Source of the DNA: Pseudoalteromonas sp. MSK9-3
GTDB lineage: Bacteria > Pseudomonadota > Gammaproteobacteria > Enterobacterales > Alteromonadaceae
Length of the DNA stretch: 64,000 nucleotides
Direction of reading: 5' to 3'
NCBI RefSeq assembly: GCF_003590335.1
Contig: NZ_MIET01000007.1
Span: 62,001 to 126,000, forward strand
In this document: positions 38,622-46,854 of the stretch, piece after piece
Position numbering within the stretch: position 1 is the first letter of the stretch
Layout: each line of letters starts with the position of its first letter
Notes under the pieces: model-generated
The model's input: the letters and a program-made list of their open reading frames with translations, nothing else
What the model was told of the DNA's origin: nothing
The model's database searches: none
Translations under genes and position numbers: made by a program

Positions 38622-38648
38622 AAAAAGCCACGCTGAGCGTGGCTTTTT
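38622..38648. terminator. Terminator-like hairpin in the leader of FI
   Basis: A perfect 13-bp stem AAAAAGCCACGCT / AGCGTGGCTTTTT lies 35 bases before the sheath start codon. It looks like a bidirectional rho-independent terminator but leaves no room for a promoter between itself and the gene. Confidence 0.85.
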
Positions 38649-38661
38649 AAAGTTAAAAGTT

Positions 38662-38926
38662 AGGGGTTGTTGAACTTTTAGGTTCATTTTTGCAGCAGTC
38701 TGATTGGCTTTTATACAAGGCAGAGACTGCGTAGCATGGTTATTCCATGTGAGTCAGTCGATAACATAGTAAAAAAGCCAATCAAGCGCTGCCTACCGGT
38801 TCTTTTGAGCGCCCTTTTCTCTTTGTTGCTTAATATTCGCTTAGATTACTAGGCCACACATTAAGCGCCGCGATAAAAGCACGCTCAAAGAGAACAAAAA
38901 TCAAACAGAAAAGAACAACAGCCCCT
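38662..38926. mobile_element. Palindromic MITE/REP-like element, about 265 bp
   Basis: Imperfect 18-bp terminal inverted repeats (38662-38679 and 38909-38926, 15 of 18 matching, starting AGGGG) bound an element with an internal inverted repeat GATTGGCTTTT (38702-38712) / AAAAGCCAATC (38773-38783). It has no ORF. It lies in the tail cluster between W and FI. Confidence 0.6.
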
Positions 38927-38964
38927 GGGATTTACTTACCGAAATAGGGTCGTAATATCCTGGT

Positions 38965-39300
38965 TTAAATTTGAATACCTTCGATGAGCACTGGCTCACC
39001 ATTGATTAAATATAAGCCGCTAATATCGATTGAGAGCTTACCCGAGCTGGTCGGTTGTACCGCGACTGATTCAAGTTCAAAACGCGGCTCCCATTTTTCC
39101 AGTGCATTCGATATCACCAAGGTAATGTCACCCACCATGCTGGTTGAATATGGGCTATCGAGTAAATCAAATAAGCCACAGCCGTAATCTCTGCGCATCA
39201 CACGGCTACCAATCGGTGTAGTAACAATGTCTTGAATACTCTGTTTTAAATGCTCAACCCCAGAAAGGGGCTTACCTGTTTTTGCGTTCATGCCAAGCAT
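38965..39300 (-). CDS. Baseplate wedge protein gpW (gp25-like)
   Basis: The 111-residue protein is of the GPW/gp25 family, a baseplate wedge that starts the sheath: GMNAKTGKPLSGVEHLKQSIQDI, the conserved TPIGSRVMRRDYGCGLFDLLD and a C-terminal beta core. It normally follows V in P2-like tails. Here a PAAR gene sits between V and W, and the sheath follows across a repeat element. Confidence 0.94.
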   Translation of the reverse strand: MLGMNAKTGKPLSGVEHLKQSIQDIVTTPIGSRVMRRDYGCGLFDLLDSPYSTSMVGDITLVISNALEKWEPRFELESVAVQPTSSGKLSIDISGLYLINGEPVLIEGIQI

Positions 39301-39354
39301 ATGATTGCCTTTTATGTCTGACCGTAGGTCTATAAAACGAACGTAAGTTAAAAA

Positions 39355-39654
39355 TCACCCACCTACAGTGAACCCACCTTCACCTTGCGCCAATTGCCCA
39401 TCACAGTTGGTTGGGTCGCCAATACGAGCAACCGCTTTACCTTCAATGGTAAAGCTGCCTGCGCCCGCGGATATCGCCTTGCCTTCATGCTTTACACTTG
39501 GGTCTGTCGACAATACATGCGTACTAATGGGGTCGCCTTCTCTGAGCGCTGGCTTACCCGCCACGGTAAAGCTGCCCTGTGTTGCACTGGCTTTACCCGG
39601 TAAAAACAGCGCGTGGACATTGGTCATCGCACCATCTAATGAGATTGCTGGCAT
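39355..39654 (-). CDS. PAAR-domain spike tip protein
   Basis: The 99-residue PAAR protein forms the metal-binding cone on the spike tip that pierces the target membrane. Internally repeated motifs (GKPALREGDPISTHVL, GSFTIEGKAVARIGDPTNC, GEGGFTVGG) and conserved His/Cys are visible. It starts 2 bases after V ends. In P2 the tip is part of gpV itself; here it is a separate protein, as in some other contractile systems. Confidence 0.9.
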   Translation of the reverse strand: MPAISLDGAMTNVHALFLPGKASATQGSFTVAGKPALREGDPISTHVLSTDPSVKHEGKAISAGAGSFTIEGKAVARIGDPTNCDGQLAQGEGGFTVGG

Positions 39655-39656
39655 AG

Positions 39657-40337
39657 TTACTCCTGTGCACTAATATTCGCGCCATTGAGCTTCAATGTAT
39701 CAGCCGCTTTAATCCCGATCCCGGCACTGGCGTCCACCTTCACATCTCCCCCAGTTGCACTAATGTCGACTGTTTTACCAGATAACTTAAGCGCTTCTGT
39801 GGCTGAAACCGTGATGCTTTGTGTTGCGTTAACCGTTGCATTGGCGGAGGTAATTACGGTGATATCTTTTTCAGTGGTAATGTTAAGTGTTCCGGCAGAG
39901 ACAACATCAACCGTTGCTTCTTCACCTTTTATATCAATATAGTAGCGATGCTTTTCGCGGTCGTATTCAACCATGGAGCCGTCTTGATACACCGTGCGCT
40001 GTACGTGTTGACGGCTCTCTTTTGCTACATCACTGGCCACTTTGTCTACGTTGTGGTCTTGTTGATATAAACTCCCTAACACCACCCCTTGGGCTAAGTC
40101 ACCGCATGGGGCCAATACCACCACTTGCTCGCCTACTTCTGGCGCTTGCCAAGTTAAGTCGTTAAACGCTTGCGCTGTAAGCCAAGGCAACCAAGAGGTT
40201 AACCAATCACCAATGGTGACTCTAACTAGCGCTTTTTCGTAATCCACCTTATTCACAGTGCCTAACGAAATTAACTTAGCGAGCCGATGCTGCATGTCGG
40301 CTTGGGCTAAATTGGTTTGTAATGGGTTAGCTATCAT
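39657..40337 (-). CDS. Baseplate spike protein gpV
   Basis: The 226-residue gpV-like central spike has an N-terminal OB-fold domain (about 15-100: ISLGTVNKVDYEKALVRVTIGDW, PEVGEQVVVLAPCGDLAQGVVLGSLY), then a repetitive beta-helical C-terminus (about 125-226: NITTEKDITVITSANATVN, ISATGGDVKVDASAGI) that forms the trimeric needle. It sits 2 bases from both neighbours, so the four genes here are tightly coupled. Confidence 0.92.
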   Translation of the reverse strand: MIANPLQTNLAQADMQHRLAKLISLGTVNKVDYEKALVRVTIGDWLTSWLPWLTAQAFNDLTWQAPEVGEQVVVLAPCGDLAQGVVLGSLYQQDHNVDKVASDVAKESRQHVQRTVYQDGSMVEYDREKHRYYIDIKGEEATVDVVSAGTLNITTEKDITVITSANATVNATQSITVSATEALKLSGKTVDISATGGDVKVDASAGIGIKAADTLKLNGANISAQE

Positions 40338-40339
40338 AA

Positions 40340-40942
40340 TTAAGCACTCCCACTGCCTGATGGCGTTTCAACCGCTGCTGGGGTTTTGGCAATAAGCCAA
40401 TGTTCGCCCCCTTCAGGGCCTAAATACACTTCACTGATAGGCGGTAAATCACACACTTCTACAATCTCAACTTGGTAATAAAACTGCCAAGTTAACGTCG
40501 CTTTACCAATCACACTGCTCGGCTGTTTAGTAAACGCAAAGTCGATATTATACGGAATAAAAAACTGCCAAGGAGTGGCCATATCGTCCGCCTGCATCAG
40601 CGCTTCACATCGCTCAATCACCCCATCTAAACGCGTCAGCAGTGCATCACTGTCGGCATGCTCTACTTCTAAGTCCAGTTGCAATGTTAATACCCGCCTA
40701 TCGAGCGGGTTAGGGCTCAAATTCTTATTTGAAGTTGGCCCGTAAGTGACGCCAGCGTCGGCGCCTTTTGATTGCAACTCACTGGCTTGACGCTCAGCTA
40801 AGACTTGCACACATACTTGCGCGACTTGCGTTAAATCTGGATACGGCATGCTCGGCTTTAACAGCCCTACCTGAGCGATACCGTCAAGTCCAGACGTGAG
40901 GCACTCAAGTACCTTTCGTACTAGGGTACTACGTTGATTCAT
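40340..40942 (-). CDS. Uncharacterised tail protein, possibly tail terminator/completion
   Basis: The 200-residue protein precedes V by 2 bases. Its helix-strand pattern, with a central LTLQLDLEVEHADSDALLTRLDGVIERCEALM, resembles tail terminator/completion proteins that cap the tube (lambda gpU/P2 R-like fold), but I do not recognise a specific family. The C-terminus is a Pro/Ser-rich tail. Membership of the tail cluster is clear; the function is inferred. Confidence 0.55.
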   Translation of the reverse strand: MNQRSTLVRKVLECLTSGLDGIAQVGLLKPSMPYPDLTQVAQVCVQVLAERQASELQSKGADAGVTYGPTSNKNLSPNPLDRRVLTLQLDLEVEHADSDALLTRLDGVIERCEALMQADDMATPWQFFIPYNIDFAFTKQPSSVIGKATLTWQFYYQVEIVEVCDLPPISEVYLGPEGGEHWLIAKTPAAVETPSGSGSA

Positions 40943-41012
40943 AGTGATTCTCTGATTAAAAGCTCAGCCAGAATGGCTGGAAATTTAGGGCGGACGATAC
41001 GACCGAAGTAAA

Positions 41013-41294
41013 TTAAGCCGACAGTGGATATCGCGCTTTAATTTCTTCAACTTTAGACAGCCACTTTTGTTTTGCTGTATCAGTTTGATCATATTGCCAT
41101 TCAATAAAAAGGGAGTCTGACTCTAATTTATAAGCACTCTTTCTAGCTGACAATGCTTCTGATGGTTCATACGTCAATTCAAGTTCTGAGACAGGGATAT
41201 CCAGTTCATTTTGTAACAAAAATGAAGCTATCTCAGCTGAATCTAGTATTTGGCCAACCGAAGCCACAAGTTTCCCTTGATGTTTAATTAACAT
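41013..41294 (-). CDS. Small fibre-accessory protein
   Basis: This 93-residue protein starts one base after the stop of the 265-residue fibre gene, with aggag overlapping that gene's end; a longer frame to 41393 lacks signals. The C-terminal part (ARKSAYKLESDSLFIEWQYD, WLSKVEEIKARYP) is a pattern common in small proteins next to phage fibres. A chaperone or attachment role is inferred from position. Confidence 0.6.
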   Translation of the reverse strand: MLIKHQGKLVASVGQILDSAEIASFLLQNELDIPVSELELTYEPSEALSARKSAYKLESDSLFIEWQYDQTDTAKQKWLSKVEEIKARYPLSA

Positions 41295-41295
41295 T

Positions 41296-42093
41296 TTATA
41301 CTCCTGTTGCAGGTATATCTGATGGACGTGCGAATTCGGGATAAATACCCCAACCCACTTTTTCAAGATCAATATATCCACTGGCAGTACCAAACAAACA
41401 GATTAATGCCTCTCCTGAGGTTTCTGTACTTTTAGAGAGTCCTAACTTGGTATGTGCTCCATAAAACTGACTTACTGTACTTGTTACTTTTGATTGTGTT
41501 CCATATAAAGACCAATCATTTTGATAATTTACAACTGGTCGCATTACACCTTCAACATCGCCCGTAATAAGCTTCAAATAACAAGCAGTGGTCATGCTCC
41601 CTTGTTGATAACCTCGATACCAATTATCGTCTATTCGCGCAGGATGAGCCCTATTATTTCGAGTCCACTTAATCCGTAATATGTTAAAATAACCATTAAC
41701 ATATCCGCCATACACATTAGCTCTAAAGTCAGCAGCAACGCCATTCCCTGTATGGTCAACATCATGAGATGGGTTACCATGTAATGTCGCTTCTTTTATA
41801 ACTTCAAATGACGATAAACCAATCGTATTAAAATGTTTAATTCCTGTTGTTCCGAGAGGTTCCATTCGCTGATTTTTGCTCAGTAATATATGCGATGCTT
41901 CACCTCTTGCACCAACAATAAAGTTATCGATACTCACTTTTGATTGTGCTATTGAAACATCAACCTCTGCTGATTTTGCAGCAACGGTAGCATCAATATT
42001 GCCAATTTTATCTTGTACGGTTTGCGTTAGGTTGTCGGCGGCGACCACCACGTCCGTGAGCCGTTGGCTCATGGGTTTTTCTTGATTTGACAT
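41296..42093 (-). CDS. Tail fibre protein (P2-type module)
   Basis: The 265-residue protein has an N-terminal coiled region (residues about 8-60, VVVAADNLTQTVQDKIGNID) followed by a beta-rich receptor-binding domain with many aromatic and Gly residues (FRANVYGGYVNGYFNILRI, WYRGYQQGSMTTACYLKLI). It follows the collar adaptor by 22 bases and precedes a small accessory gene, the usual fibre-chaperone order. It is short for a fibre, so it may be the distal tip with the shaft supplied by the adaptor. Confidence 0.7.
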   Translation of the reverse strand: MSNQEKPMSQRLTDVVVAADNLTQTVQDKIGNIDATVAAKSAEVDVSIAQSKVSIDNFIVGARGEASHILLSKNQRMEPLGTTGIKHFNTIGLSSFEVIKEATLHGNPSHDVDHTGNGVAADFRANVYGGYVNGYFNILRIKWTRNNRAHPARIDDNWYRGYQQGSMTTACYLKLITGDVEGVMRPVVNYQNDWSLYGTQSKVTSTVSQFYGAHTKLGLSKSTETSGEALICLFGTASGYIDLEKVGWGIYPEFARPSDIPATGV

Positions 42094-42115
42094 CGTATTT
42101 CCTTAACTTTAAAGA

Positions 42116-42673
42116 CTAAGCTTGTTCAAGTGCGACTAAACGCAGCTCTTGTTCAATTTGGCGTTGCATGGTGTTGAGTTGAACCAAGGTCATATCGGCC
42201 AACTCTCTGTCTACAATCAGGTTTAGATTATCAACGCCGACCTTTACCTCAACACTCTCTGATGGTAACTGCGCCAACGATAAGGTTAGCCACTGGAGTA
42301 CTTTTACATCGGGTGTACGATACCCCAATGTGGTATTTGGCTTTGAGTACACACCCAATAAAATCAGCTCAGGCTCACCTTCACCGCTGTAGTTTGGTGA
42401 TTCAATGAATACCCCGATTTCACAAATCGCATATTCAATCGGCGCATCAAACTTGCCTGCTATTTTTAAGCTGCTGCCTTCGCCATCGGAATAATCAGTG
42501 TCGGCAATGGCGACCCGTTCTTTTTCGCCCTTAAGCGCTGTTTGAGTTTTATCTGGTGTGTAGTCACTGTCACCAAATGCCATATGGCTGATTTTGCCTT
42601 TAAAACCGCGCTGTGTGGCGGTCATTAACGCGTCTAAACCAGCTTGAGTAAATTGCAAGGTTAATGCAGACAT
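42116..42673 (-). CDS. Tail-collar fibre adaptor (gpH N-terminal domain-like)
   Basis: The 185-residue protein corresponds to the N-terminal, baseplate-attached domain of P2 gpH (tail-collar fibre domain): LQFTQAGLDALMTA, ISHMAFGDSDYTP, the signature AICEIGVF, and VEVKVGVDNLNLIVDRELADM. It starts directly at the end of gene I. In P2 this domain is fused to the fibre; here it is a separate gene. A paralogue of 182 residues lies at 57356-57904. Confidence 0.85.
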   Translation of the reverse strand: MSALTLQFTQAGLDALMTATQRGFKGKISHMAFGDSDYTPDKTQTALKGEKERVAIADTDYSDGEGSSLKIAGKFDAPIEYAICEIGVFIESPNYSGEGEPELILLGVYSKPNTTLGYRTPDVKVLQWLTLSLAQLPSESVEVKVGVDNLNLIVDRELADMTLVQLNTMQRQIEQELRLVALEQA

Positions 42674-43615
42674 TTACGTCGCTCCTTGTAGAGTAAAATA
42701 AGTAAGTTGAAGTTGAGATAATGCAGCTGACACCACAGTAGTGGCAGTACATGACTCAGGCCATACACCTTTCCAGCTCGCTTGCGCCTCCATTGCTGCA
42801 ATATTCACTTGGCCATAACCACATAAGTTTAAGCCTGCGGCCATTGCATTTGGCACCACCCCCGTCATATCAAGGCTATGTTCTAACGCGCCAATCCCTT
42901 TTTGACCTGCAAGTACAGCGCCAAGCGTTGCCTCAGTGTCATCCGGTGTCACACCGTTAAAGTCGCCTTGTTGTTGCAAAGACCCAATACCAGGTTGAGC
43001 ATTAAGCGACGCGGCTAAATCAATATACCCCGCATCTGGCCTTACTCCGTTGAAGACGCCTTCCTTGGAGAGTAATCCCGTCCCTGCGCTGGCATGTATT
43101 CCCATACCAAATTGTTCTTTTAACGCAATGCCCAACTGCACTTCAACATGAATAGAAGCGCGTTTAACGGTATCAATAATACGTTTTACTTGCGCAAGCA
43201 TCGCTTTGGTCAGTAACCCTTCCTCGTTGCTATCGAGGTTTTCGTTCACCATCGCGTTAACCACGATGGTGCCGGGCTGCGCATCGATTTGATGCCACCA
43301 TTCATGAATGTCGGTTTCAATGTTTAAGCTATCTAGCGCTTTTTTTAAGGCAAACGGTGTGGCTTTAAATTGATGGACGACAAACGCATCATCAATCATT
43401 TGCCGTTTGGTGTTTTCAGACCACGCATCATTCCAATCATCTACCGACAAGGCCCAAGCAAGCCAAGGTAATAGCTCTGCGGGGCAATCCTGTGGATGCC
43501 AAATGTGTTTTAATAACTGTGATTTATCAGGATATGTTAATAACTCAGCAAGTGAGCGCATCAACAGTGACGCATTATGTGGTAGTAGATCAGGTAACGC
43601 TTTCAAGTCGCTCAT
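42674..43615 (-). CDS. Baseplate protein gpI
   Basis: The 313-residue protein has an N-terminal P2 tail-I domain (LLPHNASLLMRSLAELL, LPWLAWALSVDDWNDAW, VVHQFKATPFALKKALDSLNI, about 8-120), then a long C-terminal extension with repeated G-G-x-x-P-like blocks (GTGLLSKEGVFNGVRPDAG, IGSLQQQGDFNGVTPDD, IGALEHSLDMTGVVPNA). P2 gpI is only 176 residues, so the extension with about four repeats is unusual and may anchor fibres. Its start overlaps the J stop (ATGA). Confidence 0.88.
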   Translation of the reverse strand: MSDLKALPDLLPHNASLLMRSLAELLTYPDKSQLLKHIWHPQDCPAELLPWLAWALSVDDWNDAWSENTKRQMIDDAFVVHQFKATPFALKKALDSLNIETDIHEWWHQIDAQPGTIVVNAMVNENLDSNEEGLLTKAMLAQVKRIIDTVKRASIHVEVQLGIALKEQFGMGIHASAGTGLLSKEGVFNGVRPDAGYIDLAASLNAQPGIGSLQQQGDFNGVTPDDTEATLGAVLAGQKGIGALEHSLDMTGVVPNAMAAGLNLCGYGQVNIAAMEAQASWKGVWPESCTATTVVSAALSQLQLTYFTLQGAT

Positions 43616-44529
43616 TCATCACCTCGGCGCACCGATGCATTAATCAACATACCTGTGCAGTGTGCGACTGAGTCGGCAGACACCAGTATATCTGTACTTG
43701 GGCTTACTACTTGCCCATTTTCAACACCTGGCTGATTAATAGCGCTAAAGAGCCCCATCTGGCTAATGTCTCGCCCTAGTAATGCTTGTTGTGCACTATA
43801 TTCGTCAAGCGCCGCCTTTACCGTCGCTTCAACACTTGATGCCGAAGGCCCAGGCGCAATTACCAAGTTAACCTCAATATGATACGGCACAACATTTGGG
43901 GTAAAAATCGACACTTTGTCGCCCAATGGCCTCACTTTTGACGCCTCCTCGCTTGGCCCACTGCCATCGGGCAATAAACCAAAATGGTTGCGTAGTTTTT
44001 CAACTAATTCTGTAGAGGGCAAACCGTGCCCTTCATGGCTCAATACGGTGAGTTCTACAACGCAAGGTTGCGGACTATGTACATACACATCTTTTACCCG
44101 CGGGTCTGCCGATAATGCATGAAACTGATATGCTTGCTTACTTCCTGCGGTGTTTAACCCTTCAAATACCATTTGAATACGACGCCTAAAGCGCGTATCG
44201 CTTTCTTTTTCATGAATATTTGAGCTCGCAGCTTGGCGAGATAAATTGTATCGCGCCGCAATGGCATCTAAATCATTACCTGTCGCCGACGCCAACATAT
44301 TACCTTTAATGGCATCATTCACTTTACCGTCAAATAACAAAGCTTGATACGCCATCATTTCTAGCATGATGGCCAGTGGCTCTGATTCTAAAGTTAACGC
44401 ATCTGAAAATTCAGGGTGTTTTGCTAATAGCTTCTCTTTTAGCTCTTTAAGCTTTTGTTCATAGTCCAACACCGTGATGCTATCGGGCAATGGTACTTTT
44501 GACATATCGAGTAGATTAAACATATTCAT
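43612..44529 (-). CDS. Baseplate protein gpJ
   Basis: The 305-residue baseplate J family protein (P2 gpJ is 302) has MFNLLDMSKVPLPDSITVLDYE, LEMMAYQALLFDGKVNDAIKGNMLASATGNDLDAIAARY, the RFRRRIQ motif and a C-terminal domain ending in AHCTGMLINASV. I chose ATG 44529 with aaagg 8 bases upstream; GTG 44538 is in frame. A terminator-like hairpin lies about 27 bases upstream of the start. Confidence 0.92.
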   Translation of the reverse strand: MNMFNLLDMSKVPLPDSITVLDYEQKLKELKEKLLAKHPEFSDALTLESEPLAIMLEMMAYQALLFDGKVNDAIKGNMLASATGNDLDAIAARYNLSRQAASSNIHEKESDTRFRRRIQMVFEGLNTAGSKQAYQFHALSADPRVKDVYVHSPQPCVVELTVLSHEGHGLPSTELVEKLRNHFGLLPDGSGPSEEASKVRPLGDKVSIFTPNVVPYHIEVNLVIAPGPSASSVEATVKAALDEYSAQQALLGRDISQMGLFSAINQPGVENGQVVSPSTDILVSADSVAHCTGMLINASVRRGDE

Positions 44530-44555
44530 CTTAAGCACCTTTTATTTGCATCCAT

Positions 44556-44581
44556 AAAAAAGCCTACACAGTGTGTAGGCT
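44556..44581 (-). terminator. Terminator-like hairpin in the leader of J
   Basis: On the minus strand a 10-bp palindrome AGCCTACACA-N-TGTGTAGGCT is followed by T5, immediately before the J ribosome-binding site. It ends any transcript coming from the right-hand fibre module, or attenuates the J leader. Confidence 0.8.
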
Positions 44582-44639
44582 CAATTGGTGGAGTTGGAAT
44601 CTATGTAAAACGAGTTATTATTCATTAATAACAACGTTG

Positions 44640-46416
44640 TATATCTTTTCTTTGATTAACCAGCTTAGGTATATATTACCGGTTTTTACGGTTTGGAACA
44701 GGTCAATGCTGACCCTTTAAAAACATTCAGAATGATTCGCCGTAGCAAACCGTTTTGGATGTTTTTTTATTGAGGTAAGAGAGTAATACAAACGCTTAGC
44801 TTCACACCCTTGTCTTCCTGACGAAGGTCAGGACCTATCTTTGTATTAACGCCCATGTGTAACTTAACACCAATGCTCAAAACATATGGACCCTGAATCA
44901 AGTTCAGGGACACGATGGTTTAAATTACCCCTGATTTCAAATAATAAGTACTTACTCAAATGATGACTTCTTATAATACTTCGCACTACTCCCTGGTCTT
45001 CCTGACGCAGGTCAGGATCCATCTTTGTATTAAAGCCCATGTGCAACTTAACAACAGCGCTCAAAAGCATATGGACCCTGAATCAAGTTCAGGGAGACGA
45101 AGGTTTTATACTTTACGTTATACGCACTCTTGCCAAAAATGCTTGTCTAAATCATCTTCACCCCAAAACAAAAAGCCGATTTAGTCACACTTTAAAAGTC
45201 AACTAAACCGGCTGTATCTGGACAAGTTAGATGTGTTAGCAAACCTTCAAATCAGCTCACTGTGCTAGTGCAAACCCTTTTGAGCTTGTTGTCTAGCATA
45301 GGTGTATATTAGCGAATTTTACGGTTTGAAACAGGTCAATGCTGACCCTTTAAAAACATTCAGAATGATTCGCCGTAGCAAACCATTTTGAGTGTTTTTT
45401 ATTGAGCTTATAACGTAATGCAAACGCTTAGCTTCACAACAATCTTCCTAACGAAGGTCAGGATCCATTTTTGTATTAACACCCAAGTGTAACTTAACAC
45501 CAGCGCTCAAAAACATATGGACCCTGAATCAAGTTCAGGGAGACGATGGTTTTATACTTTACGTTATACGCACTCTTGCCAAAAATGCTTGTCTAAATCA
45601 TCTTCACCCCAAAACAAAAAGCCGATTTAGTACGACTTAAAAGTCAACTAAATCGGCTTTAAATAGTACAAGTTGGGATTGTGTTAGCAAACCTTCAAAT
45701 CAGCTCACTGTGCTAGCTGCAAACCCTTTTGAGCTTGTTGTCTAGCATAGGTGTATATTAGCGAATTTTACGGTTTGAAACAGGTCAATGCTGACCCTTT
45801 AAAAACATTCAGAATGGTTCGCCGTAACAAACCATTTTGGATGTTTTTTTATTGAGCTTATAACGTAATACTAACACGTAGCTTCACACTATTGTCTTCC
45901 TGACGAAGGTCAGGATCCATCTTTGTATTAACGCCCATATGTAACTTAACAACCAGCGCTCAAAAACACATAGACCCTGAATCAAGTTCAGGGAGACGAA
46001 GGTTTAAATTACCTAAGTACTTACTCAAATGATGACTTCTTATAATACTTCGCACTACTCTCTGGTCTTCCTGACGAAGGTCAGGATCCATTTTTGTATT
46101 AACGCCCATGTGTAACTTAACACCAGCGCCCAACAACATATAGACCCTGAACCAAGTTCAGGGAGGCGATGGTTTTATACTTTACGCTATACGCACTCTT
46201 GCCAAAAATGCTTGTCTGAATCATCTTCACCCAAAAACAAAAAGCCGATTTAGTGTACTTAAAAGTCAACCAAACCGGCTTTATCTGGACAAGTTAGATG
46301 TGTTAGCAAACCTTCAAATCAGCTCACTGTGCTAGCTGCAAACCCTGTTGAGCTTGTTGTCTAGCATAGGTGTATATTAGCGAATTTTACGGTTTGAAAC
46401 AGGTCAATGCTGACCG
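44640..46416. repeat. REP-type repeat array, about 1.7 kb
   Basis: A conserved block beginning ggtttgaaacaggtcaat recurs with its ggtcaatgctgacc core at 44701, 45333, 45783 and 46402, giving unit lengths of 632, 450 and 619 bp. Each unit holds hairpins: tcctgacgaaggtcagga (five copies, near 44816, 45001, 45445, 45898, 46078), ccctgaatcaagttcaggg (five copies, at 44891, 45076, 45522, 45975, 46145) and an aagccgattta/taaatcggctt stem (three copies, near 45173, 45617, 46240). The long units carry the first two hairpins twice. There is no credible gene inside. The last copy abuts the stop codon of the gene at 46417. Confidence 0.9.
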
Positions 46417-46845
46417 TTAAGCAATATACTTTTCTGGGATAAAGTTAAATAAGTTTAATTCATCGATGTCAATTATTTCTGCTACATCTAATTCAGCCAA
46501 ATTGCTTGCTTCTCTTAACTTTTCTCGCATTAATAATTCACTTTGTAAAGTCTCAGTCGCAGCAACGATTAAAGCGTCATTAGACCCTAACTTAGCCAGT
46601 TCTAGGCGCTCTTGGGCTCTTTCAACCCGCCAAAATGTGCTTGTTAAGCGCTTAGCTACCGCGGCTTTAATTCTTTCAACTGCCTCGCCTTTATTCACTT
46701 GTAGTTGATCAATCTCTTTCGGCTCGTAACTCGCTATATATTCAGCGGCAGATTCCGCAGTCCAATTAGCTCCCGTAACAGGGTTAACTTGCCAGAAATT
46801 TCCTTCAATACACATGCCTTGAATTTCATTATAATAACAATTCAT
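46417..46845 (-). CDS. Fibre-accessory (assembly chaperone-like) protein
   Basis: The 142-residue protein follows the 493-residue fibre gene by 9 bases. The N-terminus has an aromatic motif (GNFWQVNPVTGANWTAES) and the rest is a long charged helix (ERIKAAVAKRLTSTFWRVERAQERLELAK). The position immediately after a fibre is typical of fibre assembly chaperones, but I do not recognise the family. Its stop codon lies inside the edge of the REP array. Confidence 0.55.
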   Translation of the reverse strand: MNCYYNEIQGMCIEGNFWQVNPVTGANWTAESAAEYIASYEPKEIDQLQVNKGEAVERIKAAVAKRLTSTFWRVERAQERLELAKLGSNDALIVAATETLQSELLMREKLREASNLAELDVAEIIDIDELNLFNFIPEKYIA

Positions 46846-46854
46846 ATTTTACTC

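Noticed and set aside
38965..40337. Type VI secretion fragment (gp25, PAAR, spike)
   Set aside because: No TssB/TssC, TssJLM or ClpV genes; the neighbours are phage sheath and tube genes.
44640..46416. Possible CRISPR array or coding repeats
   Set aside because: Units are 450-630 bp with internal hairpins, with no short repeats, spacers or cas genes. The ORFs inside (44864-45070 minus, 44960-45184 plus) run across the repeat hairpins and have no start signals.
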